Below, piece by piece: positions 16,017-25,837 of a stretch of 64,000 nt of DNA. The translations under genes were made by a program, and so were the position numbers. The first letter of the stretch is position 1; each line of letters begins with the position of its first letter. The notes beneath the pieces were generated by a model. That model had not been told where the DNA came from. It did no database searches and saw nothing but the letters and a program-made list of their open reading frames with translations. Source of the DNA: Pantoea agglomerans (GTDB lineage: Bacteria; Pseudomonadota; Gammaproteobacteria; Enterobacterales; Enterobacteriaceae); contig NZ_CP090207.1 in NCBI RefSeq assembly GCF_021397715.1, forward strand, positions 2,728,001 through 2,792,000. The letters run 5' to 3'.

Positions 16017-18131
16017 TTATTCCTTACCGGCGTGAGTGATCAGCCAGCAGTTGTGAATTTGACGGTTACGCGCGAAGTCCTGCGACTGCGTTTTCTGGGT
16101 AATGTCCTGCGCCTGCAGACCCAACGCCTTCAGACCATCCATATCCATTTTGAAACCACGTTTGTTGTTGGAGAACATGATGGTGCCACCGCGGCGCAGC
16201 AGGCGCTTCAGGTTGCGCATCAGCATCATGTGATCGCGCTGGACATCGAAGCTCTCTTCCATTCGTTTTGAGTTTGAGAAGGTTGGCGGATCGATAAAGA
16301 TCAGGTCAAAATTCTCATCACTTTCATTCAGCCAGCTCAGGCAATCAGCCTGCATCAGACGGTGCTGCCGCCCGGTCAGGCCATTGAGCCGTAAATTGCG
16401 CTCCGCCCACTCCAGATAGGTTCGCGACATATCTACCGTAGTGGTAGACCGCGCGCCGCCCAGACCAGCATGGACGCTGGCGGTGCCGGTGTAAGCGAAC
16501 AGGTTGAGGAAATCTTTCCCCTGACTCATCTGACCCAGCATTTTGCGCGCAATACGGTGATCAAGGAACAGACCGGTGTCGAGATAATCGGTCAGATTGA
16601 CCCAGAAGCGCGCATTAAACTCTTTCACTTCGAAATAGTCGCCCTTCTCGCCCAGCTTCTGATACTGCGCTTTACCTTTCTGGCGTTCACGCGTTTTCAG
16701 AATCAGACGGTCAGCGGGCAGTTCGAGCACGGTCAGCGTGGCGCTGATCACATCGAACAGACGCTGACGCGCTTTATTCGGATCGATGGTTTTCGGCGGT
16801 GCATATTCCTGGATAATGACCCAGTCAGCGTAACGATCGACCGCGACGTTATAATCTGGCAAATCGGCATCATAAATGCGGTAGCACTCAATGCCTTCCT
16901 GACGCGCCCACTTATCCAGCTTCTTCAGGTTTTTACGCAGACGGTTGGCATAATCTTCCGCGATCTGCCCGGCGCTCTCACCGCTGTTGACCGACAGCTG
17001 ATAATTTTTCTGTACGCAATCCAGCGGGCCATTTTTTGCTTTGAACTGGCGATCGGCACGCAGTTGCAGACAGCTCAGCAGCTCCGGTGACGCGCTGAAC
17101 AGCGACAGATTCCAGCCGCCAAAGTGCAGCTTCATCAGACGTCCGAGCTGGCTGTGCAGCGCAATCAGCGCTGGCTCGCTCTCCAGACGTTCACCGTAGG
17201 GCGGATTACTCAGCACCGTGCCGTGGATCAGCGGATCGACCGGATTGGTCAGCTTCAGCAAATCCTGCTGAGCGAAGGTAAAGAGTTCGAACACGCCAGC
17301 ACGCCGGGCATTGGCCTGCGCCCACTCCAGCACCCGACCATTGTTGTCATAGCCAAAGAAGCGCGCCTGGGTTGCCGCCGTGCCGTTACGGGCGCGGTTC
17401 TGCGCCTCGGTTTTCACTTCCTGCCACAGCGCAGCGTTGAACTGACTCCACGCCGTGAAGCCCCAGTGCTTACGCAACAGGCCAGGCGCACGATCGCAGG
17501 CGATCAGCGCCGCTTCAATCAGCAGCGTACCTGAACCACACATTGGATCGATCAGCGGTGTGGTCGGCTGCCAGCCTGAGCGCAGCACAATCGCCGCTGC
17601 CAGGTTCTCTTTCAGCGGCGCCTGGCCGGTCTGCTGACGGTAGCCGCGCTGATGCAGCGCGCTGCCGCTCAGATCCAGCGCAATGCTGGCGCGATCGTCA
17701 TTCAGCCAGACGTTGATGCGGATGTCCGCCTGTTCGCGATCCACATTCGGACGCTCCAGGTTCTGGCGGGTGAAGCTATCGACAATGGCGTCTTTCACTT
17801 TCAGCGCGCCGAACTGGCTGTTGCGAATCGAATCGTTGGTGCCGCTGAAGTGCACTACAAAGGTTTTATCACTGCCGAACATCGTCGGCCAGTCAACACT
17901 TTGCACGCCAAGGTAAAGATCCAGATCGCTGTAGACGCCAAACTCTCCCAGCGGCAGCAGGATACGTGAGGCTAAACGGCTCCACATCAGGCTTTGGTAC
18001 ATGACGCGCTCATCGGCCTGGTAGTGGACGCCGCCCTGCACCACTTGCAAATCCTGCGCGCCCAGCGCGTCCAGCTCACTTTTTAACAGCTCTTCGAGCC
18101 CACGCGCCGTGCTGGCAAACAGAGAATTCAT
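16017..18131 (-). CDS. rlmL: Bifunctional 23S rRNA methyltransferase RlmKL
   Basis: RlmKL, 704 residues (702 in E. coli), makes m2G2445 (RlmL part) and m7G2069 (RlmK part) in 23S rRNA. Order: THUMP RNA-binding domain (about 45-155), RlmL methyltransferase with [15 protein letters not shown] (SAM site) and the NPPYGERLE catalytic motif, a linker, then RlmK with [20 protein letters not shown] (SAM site) and [11 protein letters not shown]. It begins [20 protein letters not shown], typical for the family. It is followed after six bases by uup. A good promoter lies upstream in the gap to the divergent ycbX. Confidence 0.97.
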   Translation of the reverse strand: MNSLFASTARGLEELLKSELDALGAQDLQVVQGGVHYQADERVMYQSLMWSRLASRILLPLGEFGVYSDLDLYLGVQSVDWPTMFGSDKTFVVHFSGTNDSIRNSQFGALKVKDAIVDSFTRQNLERPNVDREQADIRINVWLNDDRASIALDLSGSALHQRGYRQQTGQAPLKENLAAAIVLRSGWQPTTPLIDPMCGSGTLLIEAALIACDRAPGLLRKHWGFTAWSQFNAALWQEVKTEAQNRARNGTAATQARFFGYDNNGRVLEWAQANARRAGVFELFTFAQQDLLKLTNPVDPLIHGTVLSNPPYGERLESEPALIALHSQLGRLMKLHFGGWNLSLFSASPELLSCLQLRADRQFKAKNGPLDCVQKNYQLSVNSGESAGQIAEDYANRLRKNLKKLDKWARQEGIECYRIYDADLPDYNVAVDRYADWVIIQEYAPPKTIDPNKARQRLFDVISATLTVLELPADRLILKTRERQKGKAQYQKLGEKGDYFEVKEFNARFWVNLTDYLDTGLFLDHRIARKMLGQMSQGKDFLNLFAYTGTASVHAGLGGARSTTTVDMSRTYLEWAERNLRLNGLTGRQHRLMQADCLSWLNESDENFDLIFIDPPTFSNSKRMEESFDVQRDHMMLMRNLKRLLRRGGTIMFSNNKRGFKMDMDGLKALGLQAQDITQKTQSQDFARNRQIHNCWLITHAGKE

Positions 18132-18167
18132 ATCGTCACTTTTTAACTCTTGAGAAAATTGTCGCGC

Positions 18168-18195
18168 ATTATAGCGAATCGCAGACCTATGTCAT
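18168..18195 (-). promoter_or_regulatory. rlmKL promoter
   Basis: On the minus strand ATGACA (18190-18195) and a perfect TATAAT (18168-18173) are separated by 16 bases. They lie 37 bases upstream of the rlmKL start, so they probably drive the rlmKL-uup-pqiABC run. Confidence 0.6.
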
Positions 18196-18241
18196 AAAGT
18201 TAGCTACTTTTGTCGTGCGCGTCGGGTTCAAGGAGAACACC

Positions 18242-19351
18242 ATGATTACGCTTTCCCGCTTATTTATTCATCCTGTGAAGTCAATGCGGGGACTGCAACT
18301 GTCACATGCGCAAGTGTCAGACAGTGGACTGGCGTTTGATCGCCTGTTTATGGTGACTGAACCTGATGGAACCTTTATTACCGCGCGGCAGTATCCGGAG
18401 ATGGTCCGTTTTACGCCGGTTCTGTTACCTGATGGCCTGCTGCTGCAGGCGCCGGACGGCAGTCATATCCCCATCCGCTTCAGCGATTTCAGTCAGCAGG
18501 ACCATCCGACCGAAGTCTGGGGTAATCATTTCACCGCCCGTATCGCGCCCGAGCCGATCAATCAGTGGCTAAGCCAGTTCTTTCCGCGCGAGGTGCAACT
18601 GCGCTGGGTCGGCCCGCAACCTACCCGACGGGTCAGACATTTTGAAACGGTCCCGCTCAGCTTTGCTGATGGTTTTCCTTTCTTGCTGGTCAACAGTGCG
18701 TCGTTACAGGATCTGCAACAGCGCTGCCCGGCCAGCGTACGTATGGAACAGTTTCGTCCGAACCTGGTGATCAGCGGTCCCGCCGCCTGGGAAGAAGACA
18801 GCTGGGCGGAACTGCAGATTGGCGAGGTGGTTTTTGAGGTCACCAAGCCCTGCAGCCGCTGTGTGTTTACCACCGTCAGCCCGGAAACCGGGCATAAACA
18901 TCCGGCAGGCCAGCCGCTGGCAACATTACAACGCTTTCGCAGCGCGCAGGATGGCAGCGGCGATGTCGATTTTGGCCTGAATTTAATTGCCCGCAATTCG
19001 GGCGTGGTGCGGGCGGGCGATAACGTCACCGTGATTAAACGCCACACGCCGCGCGTCTACGGTGCCGGCGCGGTGGTTGAGACACTGGAACCGCAGCAAC
19101 AGGCACCCTCAGCGGTGAAGATTACGTTTCAGGGCCAGACCTTTACCGGCGATAATCAGCAGGTCTTGCTGGAGCAGCTGGAGATGCAGGGTTTCCGCAT
19201 CCCCTACTCCTGTCGGGCGGGTTTATGCGGCAGTTGTAAACTCAGGCTGGTAGCGGGCGAGGTTAAGGCGCTGAAGCAAAGCGCCATTCGTCAGGACGGC
19301 ACGCTGTTAAGTTGCAGCTGTATCCCGGCTGGCGATGTGGAGCTGAACTGA
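18242..19351 (+). CDS. ycbX: MOSC/ferredoxin protein YcbX
   Basis: YcbX, 369 residues (369 in E. coli), is a molybdenum-cofactor-dependent protein that reduces N-hydroxylated bases such as 6-hydroxylaminopurine. It has a MOSC N-terminal domain (about 3-120, [11 protein letters not shown]), a MOSC domain (about 130-270) with the cofactor cysteine region [11 protein letters not shown], and a C-terminal plant-type 2Fe-2S ferredoxin domain (about 285-369) with [13 protein letters not shown] and a late SCSC. The ATG at 18242 has GGAG upstream and starts the conserved LFIHPV region; an in-frame GTG/ATG-like start nine codons earlier is not conserved. Convergent zapC begins two bases beyond the stop. 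Confidence 0.95.
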   Translation: MITLSRLFIHPVKSMRGLQLSHAQVSDSGLAFDRLFMVTEPDGTFITARQYPEMVRFTPVLLPDGLLLQAPDGSHIPIRFSDFSQQDHPTEVWGNHFTARIAPEPINQWLSQFFPREVQLRWVGPQPTRRVRHFETVPLSFADGFPFLLVNSASLQDLQQRCPASVRMEQFRPNLVISGPAAWEEDSWAELQIGEVVFEVTKPCSRCVFTTVSPETGHKHPAGQPLATLQRFRSAQDGSGDVDFGLNLIARNSGVVRAGDNVTVIKRHTPRVYGAGAVVETLEPQQQAPSAVKITFQGQTFTGDNQQVLLEQLEMQGFRIPYSCRAGLCGSCKLRLVAGEVKALKQSAIRQDGTLLSCSCIPAGDVELN

Positions 19352-19353
19352 AG

Positions 19354-19896
19354 TCAGACGGCGCGAGCGTAGCGCGGAATAATATCCTGACAGTAAGGTT
19401 GCAGGCGGTCGTTCATCACCTTGATGGCATCGCCGAGCACCATCGCTTTTCCCGCCAGGGTCAGGCCTGGCTGTGCCAGCAGGCATAGCGCGGCGTTATC
19501 ACCGTTTTCAACCACCAGCAGACGCGCCTGTTCGCCATTTTCCGCCAGCGTCACCTGCACCATCTCACCCACGTTTGGCCGCATAGCGGGCGCATAAGAG
19601 GTGAAATGCCAGCTTTTCGGCATCAGCGGTTTCAGGAATCGCGACGCCACCAGCGCATTTAACACCAGTTCTGCGCGGTGCTGGCTGCTCAACTTACACT
19701 GGCGACAGGTCTCTTCAAAAGTGAAAAAGAGCGCAGCGTCATCAACACAAAAGCCGGATTGATTAAACGCGTCCGGAGTGAGCATTTTGCGCGAATAACG
19801 GGAACGAAAAAGCATACCGTCAGCCAGGTCGAGCATCATTCGGTCGTGGCTGGCGTCAAAATACCAACGCCAGTTATCATCAGGTTTGATTTTCAT
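19354..19896 (-). CDS. zapC: Z-ring-associated protein ZapC
   Basis: ZapC, 180 residues as in E. coli, binds FtsZ and stabilises protofilament bundles at the division site. The start at 19896 is fixed by [20 protein letters not shown]; an open frame of 29 more residues upstream lacks conservation. Recognisable blocks are [46 protein letters not shown] [17 protein letters not shown], and [20 protein letters not shown]. It lies between ycbX and pyrD, the standard position. It is not obviously co-transcribed with pyrD, since 150 bases separate them. Confidence 0.95.
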   Translation of the reverse strand: MKIKPDDNWRWYFDASHDRMMLDLADGMLFRSRYSRKMLTPDAFNQSGFCVDDAALFFTFEETCRQCKLSSQHRAELVLNALVASRFLKPLMPKSWHFTSYAPAMRPNVGEMVQVTLAENGEQARLLVVENGDNAALCLLAQPGLTLAGKAMVLGDAIKVMNDRLQPYCQDIIPRYARAV

Positions 19897-20049
19897 AGTG
19901 TGCCCTGTATTTACCGCTGCGCCAAAAATCACGCAGAATTCAGCGAAAAATGAAACATAAGGAAAAGCTGAAAATTCGTGCAACAGGCCAAAATATAAAC
20001 GAGCCGGAAGGATAAATAAACCCCCCGGCCTGCGATAGTAAGAAATGTC

Positions 20050-21060
20050 TTAGAGATAAGTGACGATATCTTTAATTAATCCGGGTCCCTGATAAATAAA
20101 GCCTGAATAAATCTGGACTAGCGTCGCACCCGCAGCGATCTTTTCGCGTGCCGCCGTCAGTGAATCAATCCCGCCAACGCCAATGATCGGCAGCTGACCT
20201 TTCAGCTCCTGGGAGAGACGCTGAATCACCGCGGTACTGCGCGACTGGACCGGACGGCCGCTTAGCCCACCCGCTTCTTCCGCATATTTAAGACCACTGA
20301 CCAGTGAACGATCCAGGGTGGTATTGGTAGCAATCACGCCATCTATCTGATGACGAACTAAACTGTCAGCGACCTGAATTAACTCATCTTCAGAAAGGTC
20401 GGGCGCAATTTTTACCGCCACCGGCACATATTTTAAGTGACGCTGTTCCAGCTCTTTTTGTTTTTGTTTGATTGAGGCCAGCAGATCGTCCAGTGCTTCG
20501 CCATATTGCAGTGAGCGTAAACCCGGCGTGTTCGGTGAGGAGATATTGATGGCGATATAACCGGCATGGGCATAGACCTTCTCCATGCAGATCAGATAAT
20601 CCTCTTTGCCCTGCTCGACCGGCGTATCTTTATTTTTGCCGATATTAATCCCCAGCACGCCCGTAAATCGCGCTTTTTTCACGTTCTCGACCAGGTGATC
20701 GACACCAAGATTGTTGAACCCCATGCGATTAATAATGCCGCCCGCTTCGACTAAACGAAACATCCGCGGTTTGTCATTTCCCGGCTGGGCGCGCGGCGTG
20801 ACGGTGCCAACTTCAACAAAACCGAATCCCATGGCACCAAACGCGTCAATACATTCGGCGTTTTTATCCAGACCTGCCGCCAGGCCGAGGGCATTTTTAA
20901 AGGTTAATCCCATGCAGGTTACCGGACGTGACGGCAGTTTCTGGCGGAATAACCCTTCCAGCGGCGTGCCGCTCATAAAACGCAGTTGCTGAAAGGTGAG
21001 TTCGTGCGCGCGTTCGGGGTCGAGTTTAAACAGCGCCGGTCGGACGATAGGATAAAACAT
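20050..21060 (-). CDS. pyrD: Dihydroorotate dehydrogenase (quinone)
   Basis: Class 2 DHODH, 336 residues, oxidises dihydroorotate to orotate in pyrimidine synthesis and passes electrons to quinone at the inner membrane. The N-terminal amphipathic segment ([20 protein letters not shown]) docks to the membrane. The FMN barrel shows [20 protein letters not shown], the catalytic serine S175 in [11 protein letters not shown], and the phosphate-binding [20 protein letters not shown]. Length and ends match E. coli. CTP-dependent start-site control in the leader is known for E. coli pyrD; the leader here contains AGGAG near the start but the switch was not verified. A flippase gene lies upstream on the same strand. 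Confidence 0.97.
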   Translation of the reverse strand: MFYPIVRPALFKLDPERAHELTFQQLRFMSGTPLEGLFRQKLPSRPVTCMGLTFKNALGLAAGLDKNAECIDAFGAMGFGFVEVGTVTPRAQPGNDKPRMFRLVEAGGIINRMGFNNLGVDHLVENVKKARFTGVLGINIGKNKDTPVEQGKEDYLICMEKVYAHAGYIAINISSPNTPGLRSLQYGEALDDLLASIKQKQKELEQRHLKYVPVAVKIAPDLSEDELIQVADSLVRHQIDGVIATNTTLDRSLVSGLKYAEEAGGLSGRPVQSRSTAVIQRLSQELKGQLPIIGVGGIDSLTAAREKIAAGATLVQIYSGFIYQGPGLIKDIVTYL

Positions 21061-21112
21061 GCACTCTCCTGAAGGACGGAAGCAATCGTGAAAGTCGGTG
21101 CACGGGAAAATG

Positions 21113-21142
21113 TGCGCCAGAATGGTAAAGTGCTCTGGCGCA
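21113..21142 (-). terminator. Hairpin between flippase and pyrD
   Basis: Perfect nine-base arms TGCGCCAGA (21113-21121) and TCTGGCGCA (21134-21142) enclose 12 bases. On the minus strand the stem is followed by CATTTTCCC, a weak T tract. It may end the flippase transcript or belong to the pyrD control region; the sequence does not decide. Confidence 0.45.
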
Positions 21143-21194
21143 AAAGTAAATCGAACGGCGGGGATGCGGGAAAGTATCTGAACGGGAGTTGATC

Positions 21195-22496
21195 TTACCC
21201 CGCGGAATCGTTTACGGGGCTGATTGGGGCGTCAGCCGGAAACAGATATTCGCGCAGAATACCGCGACGCAGCATGATGCCGAAAATGCCAATGCAGACG
21301 AACGCTTCCGCCAGCACCATCGACCAGGCTGCGCCAATCGCGCCATATTGCCATGCCAGCAGACAGCAGAGCGGCACGTTAATCACTCCCGCCGCCATCA
21401 TCACCATCATACGCTGGCGCGCCAGGCCATGTGGGATCAGGATCTGTAAGCCCGCCGGATAAGAGATATTGCCGAACAGGAAGCAGAGCACAAATACCCG
21501 CAGCACGTCAGCCGACGGCATAAAGGCTTTGCCCAGGAGCAGCGACACCACCTGATCGGCAAACAGCCAGGTAAATATCACGATCGACAGGCTGAGAGAG
21601 AAAGAGAGCAGCAGACTTTTGCGCGTCGCAGCGATTGCGGCACGCTTATCGCGCCCGAACAGGTGACTGACGCGCGGGAAAAAGGCGCTACCGATCTGTT
21701 CCGGCACCGAGTTGGCCGCTTTACGCAGGCGATCCGCCCCGTTGTAAATCCCCACCATATAGTGCGAGGTAAACGACGCGAGGATCACCACGTTAACGCT
21801 GTTAAACAGGTTGGCACCGGCAATGGCGATAAACACATCCATGCTGTCGGTGATGCGCTGTTTAATTTCGCGTGGCTCAAAGCGGTAACGGCCAATGACC
21901 TTCATCTCCAGCACAAACTTCAGCGTAATGGCGGCACTGATAATCGAAACCGCACCTGGAATCAGGGCAGCCAGCCAGGTATCAGCCGGGGTTTTGACCA
22001 GCAGAAAAGTCAGCGGGATGGCACAGAAGTTACCAAAGGTGGCGATCACCGCCGTTTTACCGAGCTTCTCAAATCCCTGCATCAGCCAGCCGAAGGAGAA
22101 CAGCGAGCCGATCAGCGTGGTGCAGTTGGCGAGGATAATAAAGAACAGCGGATGCCAGGCGGGATTAAACCAGGTTGCCGTCAGCAGGGTGCCACTGGTG
22201 AGCACCAGCAGCATCAGTTTGGCATTAAAGGTTGACCAGAACAGCTGGCTGACCCGCGCTTTGTCATCACGATGGTGAGCAATATCTTTGGTGGTAAAGA
22301 CATTGAATCCCCAGTCGGAGATGGTGCTGCAATAGAGCACACAGGCAATGGCCAGTGCCAGGGTCCCCATCTGCTCAACACCCAGAATACGGGCCAGATA
22401 GGGTAACGTCGCCAGCGGAAACAGAAACGAGGCGCCGCGGTACGCCAGCAGCGAGAAGATATTAACTATCAGACTTTTATCAAGAACTTTTGCCAT
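21195..22496 (-). CDS. Wzx-like polysaccharide flippase
   Basis: Polytopic inner-membrane protein of 433 residues of the MOP superfamily polysaccharide-transporter branch, expected to flip undecaprenyl-linked sugar repeats. It has about 12-14 hydrophobic segments evenly spread, the opening [32 protein letters not shown] typical of Wzx proteins (the family's conserved N-terminal pair of helices), charged loops such as [19 protein letters not shown], and [12 protein letters not shown] mid-protein. The real substrate cannot be told. No polymerase, priming transferase or sugar-nucleotide genes are nearby; the only partner is a family 2 glycosyltransferase 83 bases upstream on the same strand. E. 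coli has no such gene beside pyrD, so it is an accessory insertion. No known gene name can be defended. Confidence 0.85.
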   Translation of the reverse strand: MAKVLDKSLIVNIFSLLAYRGASFLFPLATLPYLARILGVEQMGTLALAIACVLYCSTISDWGFNVFTTKDIAHHRDDKARVSQLFWSTFNAKLMLLVLTSGTLLTATWFNPAWHPLFFIILANCTTLIGSLFSFGWLMQGFEKLGKTAVIATFGNFCAIPLTFLLVKTPADTWLAALIPGAVSIISAAITLKFVLEMKVIGRYRFEPREIKQRITDSMDVFIAIAGANLFNSVNVVILASFTSHYMVGIYNGADRLRKAANSVPEQIGSAFFPRVSHLFGRDKRAAIAATRKSLLLSFSLSLSIVIFTWLFADQVVSLLLGKAFMPSADVLRVFVLCFLFGNISYPAGLQILIPHGLARQRMMVMMAAGVINVPLCCLLAWQYGAIGAAWSMVLAEAFVCIGIFGIMLRRGILREYLFPADAPISPVNDSAG

Positions 22497-22579
22497 GTCG
22501 CAACAACCTTATACACATTGCATGTCTCACCTTCTCATTTCGCTAAGGCATAAACAATATCGCTACACACTTTTCAGAA

Positions 22580-23560
22580 TCAGGCTGCGCGGTTAATTTC
22601 CTTTTTTACTTTGTAACGCTGTAATGCAATAAACAGATCCGGCTGATTAAACAGCAACCACTCTTTAAAGTTCTGAGTTTTAACGTCTCGCCCCATAAAG
22701 CGAATCGCATTCCTGACATATTCTGGTACCGGCGTCTGGTTATACAGCGATAAATAGATCATCAGGCGGAAAGAGTGAGTTAAATAGGCTTTCTCCAGCG
22801 TGGCCCGCCATTCTGATTTAGCCTGGGAACTGCTCAGCGTATTGTAGGCATGCATAAAGGCATCATAACGCTGAAAGAAAAACTCATCACCTTTGGTACT
22901 GTTAGTAAGCGAACCGCTACGGATACGCTGTTTATAATAAACCTGACGACTGACCCACGCCTGCTGGCATTTCATAAATACCGCCAGCGTAAAATTGTGG
23001 TCTTCATGAATCCGGCGAACGAAACGTAATTTATGCTGCTCTATAACACTTTTTTTGATCGCATAGTTCCAGACTGCCGAGGTGTAACTGCCGTTACGCA
23101 GCAGACGCATAAAGGCTTCCTGCGGGGGCTGCAAACCAAACTGATCGTGTTTTACTTTAGGCGAGGTGATCTCGATATGACCATCTTCGTAAACGCAGGA
23201 ATTAAAGCAGAACAGGTCGGTCTGAGGATGTTTTTCTGCGACGGTTGCCAGTTCTGCCACCAGCCCGTCAACCACCACATCATCCGGGTCACAGAAGAAA
23301 AGGAACTCGCCCTGTGCCAGCGCGATACCGGTATCGCGGGCATTACCCAGACCGCCATTTTCAATGGTGATCACTTTGACCTGTGAAAGGTGCGAATAAT
23401 TCTGTTCAATCAGGGCCAGCGTGCCATCAGTTGATCCATCATTAACAATGATTATTTCATTGGGCGCTTTTACCTGGCGTAATAAAGAATCAACGCACTC
23501 GACAATATATTTTTCAACATTGTAAGTCGGAATAATTACCGATAAAAGGATGTCAGACAT
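22580..23560 (-). CDS. Family 2 glycosyltransferase
   Basis: Cytoplasmic GT-A fold glycosyltransferase of 326 residues. The GT2 core shows VIIPTYNVEKYI (8-19), IVNDGSTDGT (38-47), GNARDTGIALAQGEFLFF (72-89), the metal-binding DPDD (91-94) and HEDHNF (185-190), where the ED pair is the usual general-base position of inverting GT2 enzymes. The C-terminal 120 residues are helical and basic. The ATG at 23560 is chosen because AGAG lies eight bases upstream; ATGs at 23566 and 23590 are also in frame. Base composition is visibly more AT-rich than the neighbours, fitting transfer. It probably forms a two-gene unit with the flippase. Donor and acceptor sugars are unknown. Confidence 0.87.
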   Translation of the reverse strand: MSDILLSVIIPTYNVEKYIVECVDSLLRQVKAPNEIIIVNDGSTDGTLALIEQNYSHLSQVKVITIENGGLGNARDTGIALAQGEFLFFCDPDDVVVDGLVAELATVAEKHPQTDLFCFNSCVYEDGHIEITSPKVKHDQFGLQPPQEAFMRLLRNGSYTSAVWNYAIKKSVIEQHKLRFVRRIHEDHNFTLAVFMKCQQAWVSRQVYYKQRIRSGSLTNSTKGDEFFFQRYDAFMHAYNTLSSSQAKSEWRATLEKAYLTHSFRLMIYLSLYNQTPVPEYVRNAIRFMGRDVKTQNFKEWLLFNQPDLFIALQRYKVKKEINRAA

Positions 23561-24308
23561 AGGCATTTCTCTGCTGTTAGAAAATGACAATACGGTTCAC
23601 CTGCCTGATGCAGGTCCTGACCAGAGGCGAAACGTCGAAAAGAATAGTGTGTTATTAGGGCTGCTTACATTGAGCCTGATTATCTTAAACCGGTTAAGCC
23701 GATAAAGACCAGTCGGGAAAAAACGATCGAAGTGTTCAGATCGCCGCCACTGTTAAATAAGTTGCATCTATAGCGCGGTGCGATGTTAAAACGGTTGAGG
23801 TTTGATTTAAATTGCCGGCAAAAAGTCGCGGTAACCAGAATCGGGAAAGTGTAAGCGAATACCTGAAACCGTGAATATCTTCATCATTCCATTCTTTTCG
23901 TTTCACTAACGTTTCTGCAATTAATCTGAACATTTTCCCGCGTGACACCGACAGAGGGTTTGATTTTATATCGTTTTTTTCCCTTTCTTCTTTTCCCGCC
24001 CCGTTTAATCACTGCTTAACCATAATAAGAATGTTTAAGCAATCAGTCGCTGGATGATTTAACCGCGGCGGTTCGCTAATTTTGCAATCTCGCATCATCG
24101 CTTTTAATGAGTGATTGTCCGGATTAGGGGAAATTTAAGAATTATCGGAACCGGTTCAGACGCCGCTTATCACCCTGCCCGCCTATTTGCAGTTTTCACC
24201 CTTAGTTTGCCAGATAAATCATTTAAGCCCCTCTCGCGGCTCTGACAGTATGAAGGCATAAGTTCTCAACATTAGATAATCAATAACTTTTAGTTATAAG
24301 GAGTGACG
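23561..24308. other. 748-bp AT-rich intergenic region, no convincing gene
   Basis: This divergent gap separates the glycosyltransferase from ssuE. A 70-codon frame at 23736-23948 on the minus strand has no recognisable features. The segment is AT-rich with pyrimidine tracts (about 23965-24000), a weak dyad TGCTTAA/TTTAAGCA at about 24014-24040, and at 24026-24039 TAAGAATGTTTAAG, which resembles an RcsB box at nine of fourteen positions. The last 60 bases hold the ssuE ribosome site AAGGAG and an AT-rich promoter region. Cbl control of ssu is known in E. coli, but I could not identify the site. Confidence 0.6.
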
Positions 24309-24860
24309 ATGCGAGTTATTACGCTGGCAGGCAGCCCACGGTTTCCCTCACGCTCTACCTCATTACTGACGCTGTGTCAGCACAAACTGGAAGCACGGGG
24401 TATCGAAGTCATTCCGTGGAATATTCATAACTTCCAGCCCGACGACCTGATCAATGCGCGCTTCGATGCCCCAGCGCTGCTGGCCTTACAGGACGATCTG
24501 GCCGCCGCCGATGGCCTGATCGTGGCGACGCCAATTTATAAAGCCTCTTTTTCCGGCGCGCTGAAAACCCTGCTCGACCTGCTGCCGGAGCGCGCGCTGG
24601 AGCACAAGGTTGTGCTGCCCCTGGCCAGTGGCGGCAGTGCCGGTCATATGCTGGCGCTCGACTACGCCTTAAAGCCGGTACTCAACGCGCTGAAAGCACA
24701 GGAAATTCTGCATGGCGTTTATGCCGAAGATAACCAGATCCAGCATTACGACCGTCAGCCGCAACTGCAGGATTCGCTGGCGCAGCGCCTGGATGATGCG
24801 GTAGCCGCGTTCTGGCTGGCGCTGACTCGTCACCACCATCCCGTTGCACACGCAGTATAA
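24309..24860 (+). CDS. ssuE: NADPH-dependent FMN reductase SsuE
   Basis: SsuE, 183 residues, supplies FMNH2 to the monooxygenase SsuD for desulfonation of alkanesulfonates. It has a flavodoxin-like fold with MRVITLAGSPRFPSRS (phosphate loop) and LIVATPIYKASFSGALKTLLD. The SsuE-specific inserted tyrosine that makes the pi-helix is present in LALDYALKPVL (Y119). The ATG at 24309 has AAGGAG seven bases upstream; an in-frame codon at 24303 adds MT and is less well placed. First gene of ssuEADCB; the next gene starts 12 bases on. Expression under sulfate limitation is expected from the family. Confidence 0.96.
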   Translation: MRVITLAGSPRFPSRSTSLLTLCQHKLEARGIEVIPWNIHNFQPDDLINARFDAPALLALQDDLAAADGLIVATPIYKASFSGALKTLLDLLPERALEHKVVLPLASGGSAGHMLALDYALKPVLNALKAQEILHGVYAEDNQIQHYDRQPQLQDSLAQRLDDAVAAFWLALTRHHHPVAHAV

Positions 24861-24872
24861 AGGAGCAGATGA

Positions 24873-25826
24873 ATGAAACTGACATTAGCAAAATGGCTGA
24901 CGGCGGGATTGTTACTGGCTGGGCTACAGGCGCAGGCCGCACAGCCCGATCCGGCGCAGATTCGCATTGGATATCAAAAGGGTTCAGTCAGTATGGTGCT
25001 GGCGAAATCGCATCAGCTGTTAGAGAAGCGTTTTCCACACACCAAAATTCAGTGGATAGAGTTTCCGGCGGGTCCACAGATGCTGGAAGCGCTGAATGTG
25101 AACAGTATTGATCTCGGCAGCACCGGCGATCTTCCGCCGCTGTTCGCCCAGGCCGCCGGCGCGGACCTGCTCTATGTCGGTTCGGAACCGCCAAAGCCGC
25201 AGGCGGAAGTGATTCTGGTCCCGAAAACCAGCGCGCTGCAGCAGGTCGCGGATCTGAAAGGCAAGAAAGTCGCCTTTCAGAAAGGCTCCAGCTCGCACAA
25301 TTTACTGCTGCGCGCCCTGCAACAGGCAGGCCTGAGCTTCAAAGACATCACCCCGGTTTATCTGACGCCGGCTGATGCGCGTGCCGCATTCCAGCAGGGA
25401 AATGTCGATGCCTGGGCGATCTGGGATCCCTACTACTCGTCAGTGCTGTTACAGGGCAACTCACGCGTGCTGGTGGATGGCAGCAAACTCAATCTGACCG
25501 GGTCGTTCTATTTAGCCACCCGCAGCTATGCCGAGGCACACGGTGCCTTCATTCAGCAGGTGCTGGATACCTTTAGCGCCGCCGATGCGCTGACCCGCAG
25601 CCAGCGCCCGCAGAGTATTACGCTGTTAGCGCAGGCGATAGGTTTACCCGAACCGGTGATTGCCAGCTATCTCAGCCATCGACCGCCCACCACCATTACG
25701 CCGGTTAGCGACAAAACCGCGGAGGCACAACAGCATACCGCTGACCTGTTCTATGCCAATCATCTGCTGCCAGTGAAACTATCGATTCGCGATCGTATCT
25801 GGCAATCCCCTACCGTGACGCAATAA
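24873..25826 (+). CDS. ssuA: Alkanesulfonate-binding periplasmic protein SsuA
   Basis: Periplasmic solute-binding protein of 317 residues (319 in E. coli) for aliphatic sulfonates, feeding the SsuBC transporter. A signal peptide runs to about residue 24 with a cleavage site in LQAQAAQP. The mature protein shows the nitrate/sulfonate/taurine-binding fold: [56 protein letters not shown] and [13 protein letters not shown]. Spacing to ssuD is 11 bases with AAGGAG. The gene order ssuEADCB is complete. Confidence 0.96.
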   Translation: MKLTLAKWLTAGLLLAGLQAQAAQPDPAQIRIGYQKGSVSMVLAKSHQLLEKRFPHTKIQWIEFPAGPQMLEALNVNSIDLGSTGDLPPLFAQAAGADLLYVGSEPPKPQAEVILVPKTSALQQVADLKGKKVAFQKGSSSHNLLLRALQQAGLSFKDITPVYLTPADARAAFQQGNVDAWAIWDPYYSSVLLQGNSRVLVDGSKLNLTGSFYLATRSYAEAHGAFIQQVLDTFSAADALTRSQRPQSITLLAQAIGLPEPVIASYLSHRPPTTITPVSDKTAEAQQHTADLFYANHLLPVKLSIRDRIWQSPTVTQ

Positions 25827-25837
25827 GGAGCAAAAAA

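Noticed and set aside
21113..21142. PurR operator at pyrD
   Set aside because: The dyad there does not match the PurR consensus around CGTTTTC; treated only as a hairpin.
23736..23948. 70-codon frame on the minus strand in the glycosyltransferase-ssuE gap
   Set aside because: No ribosome site, domain or membrane pattern, and the composition resembles noncoding AT-rich DNA.
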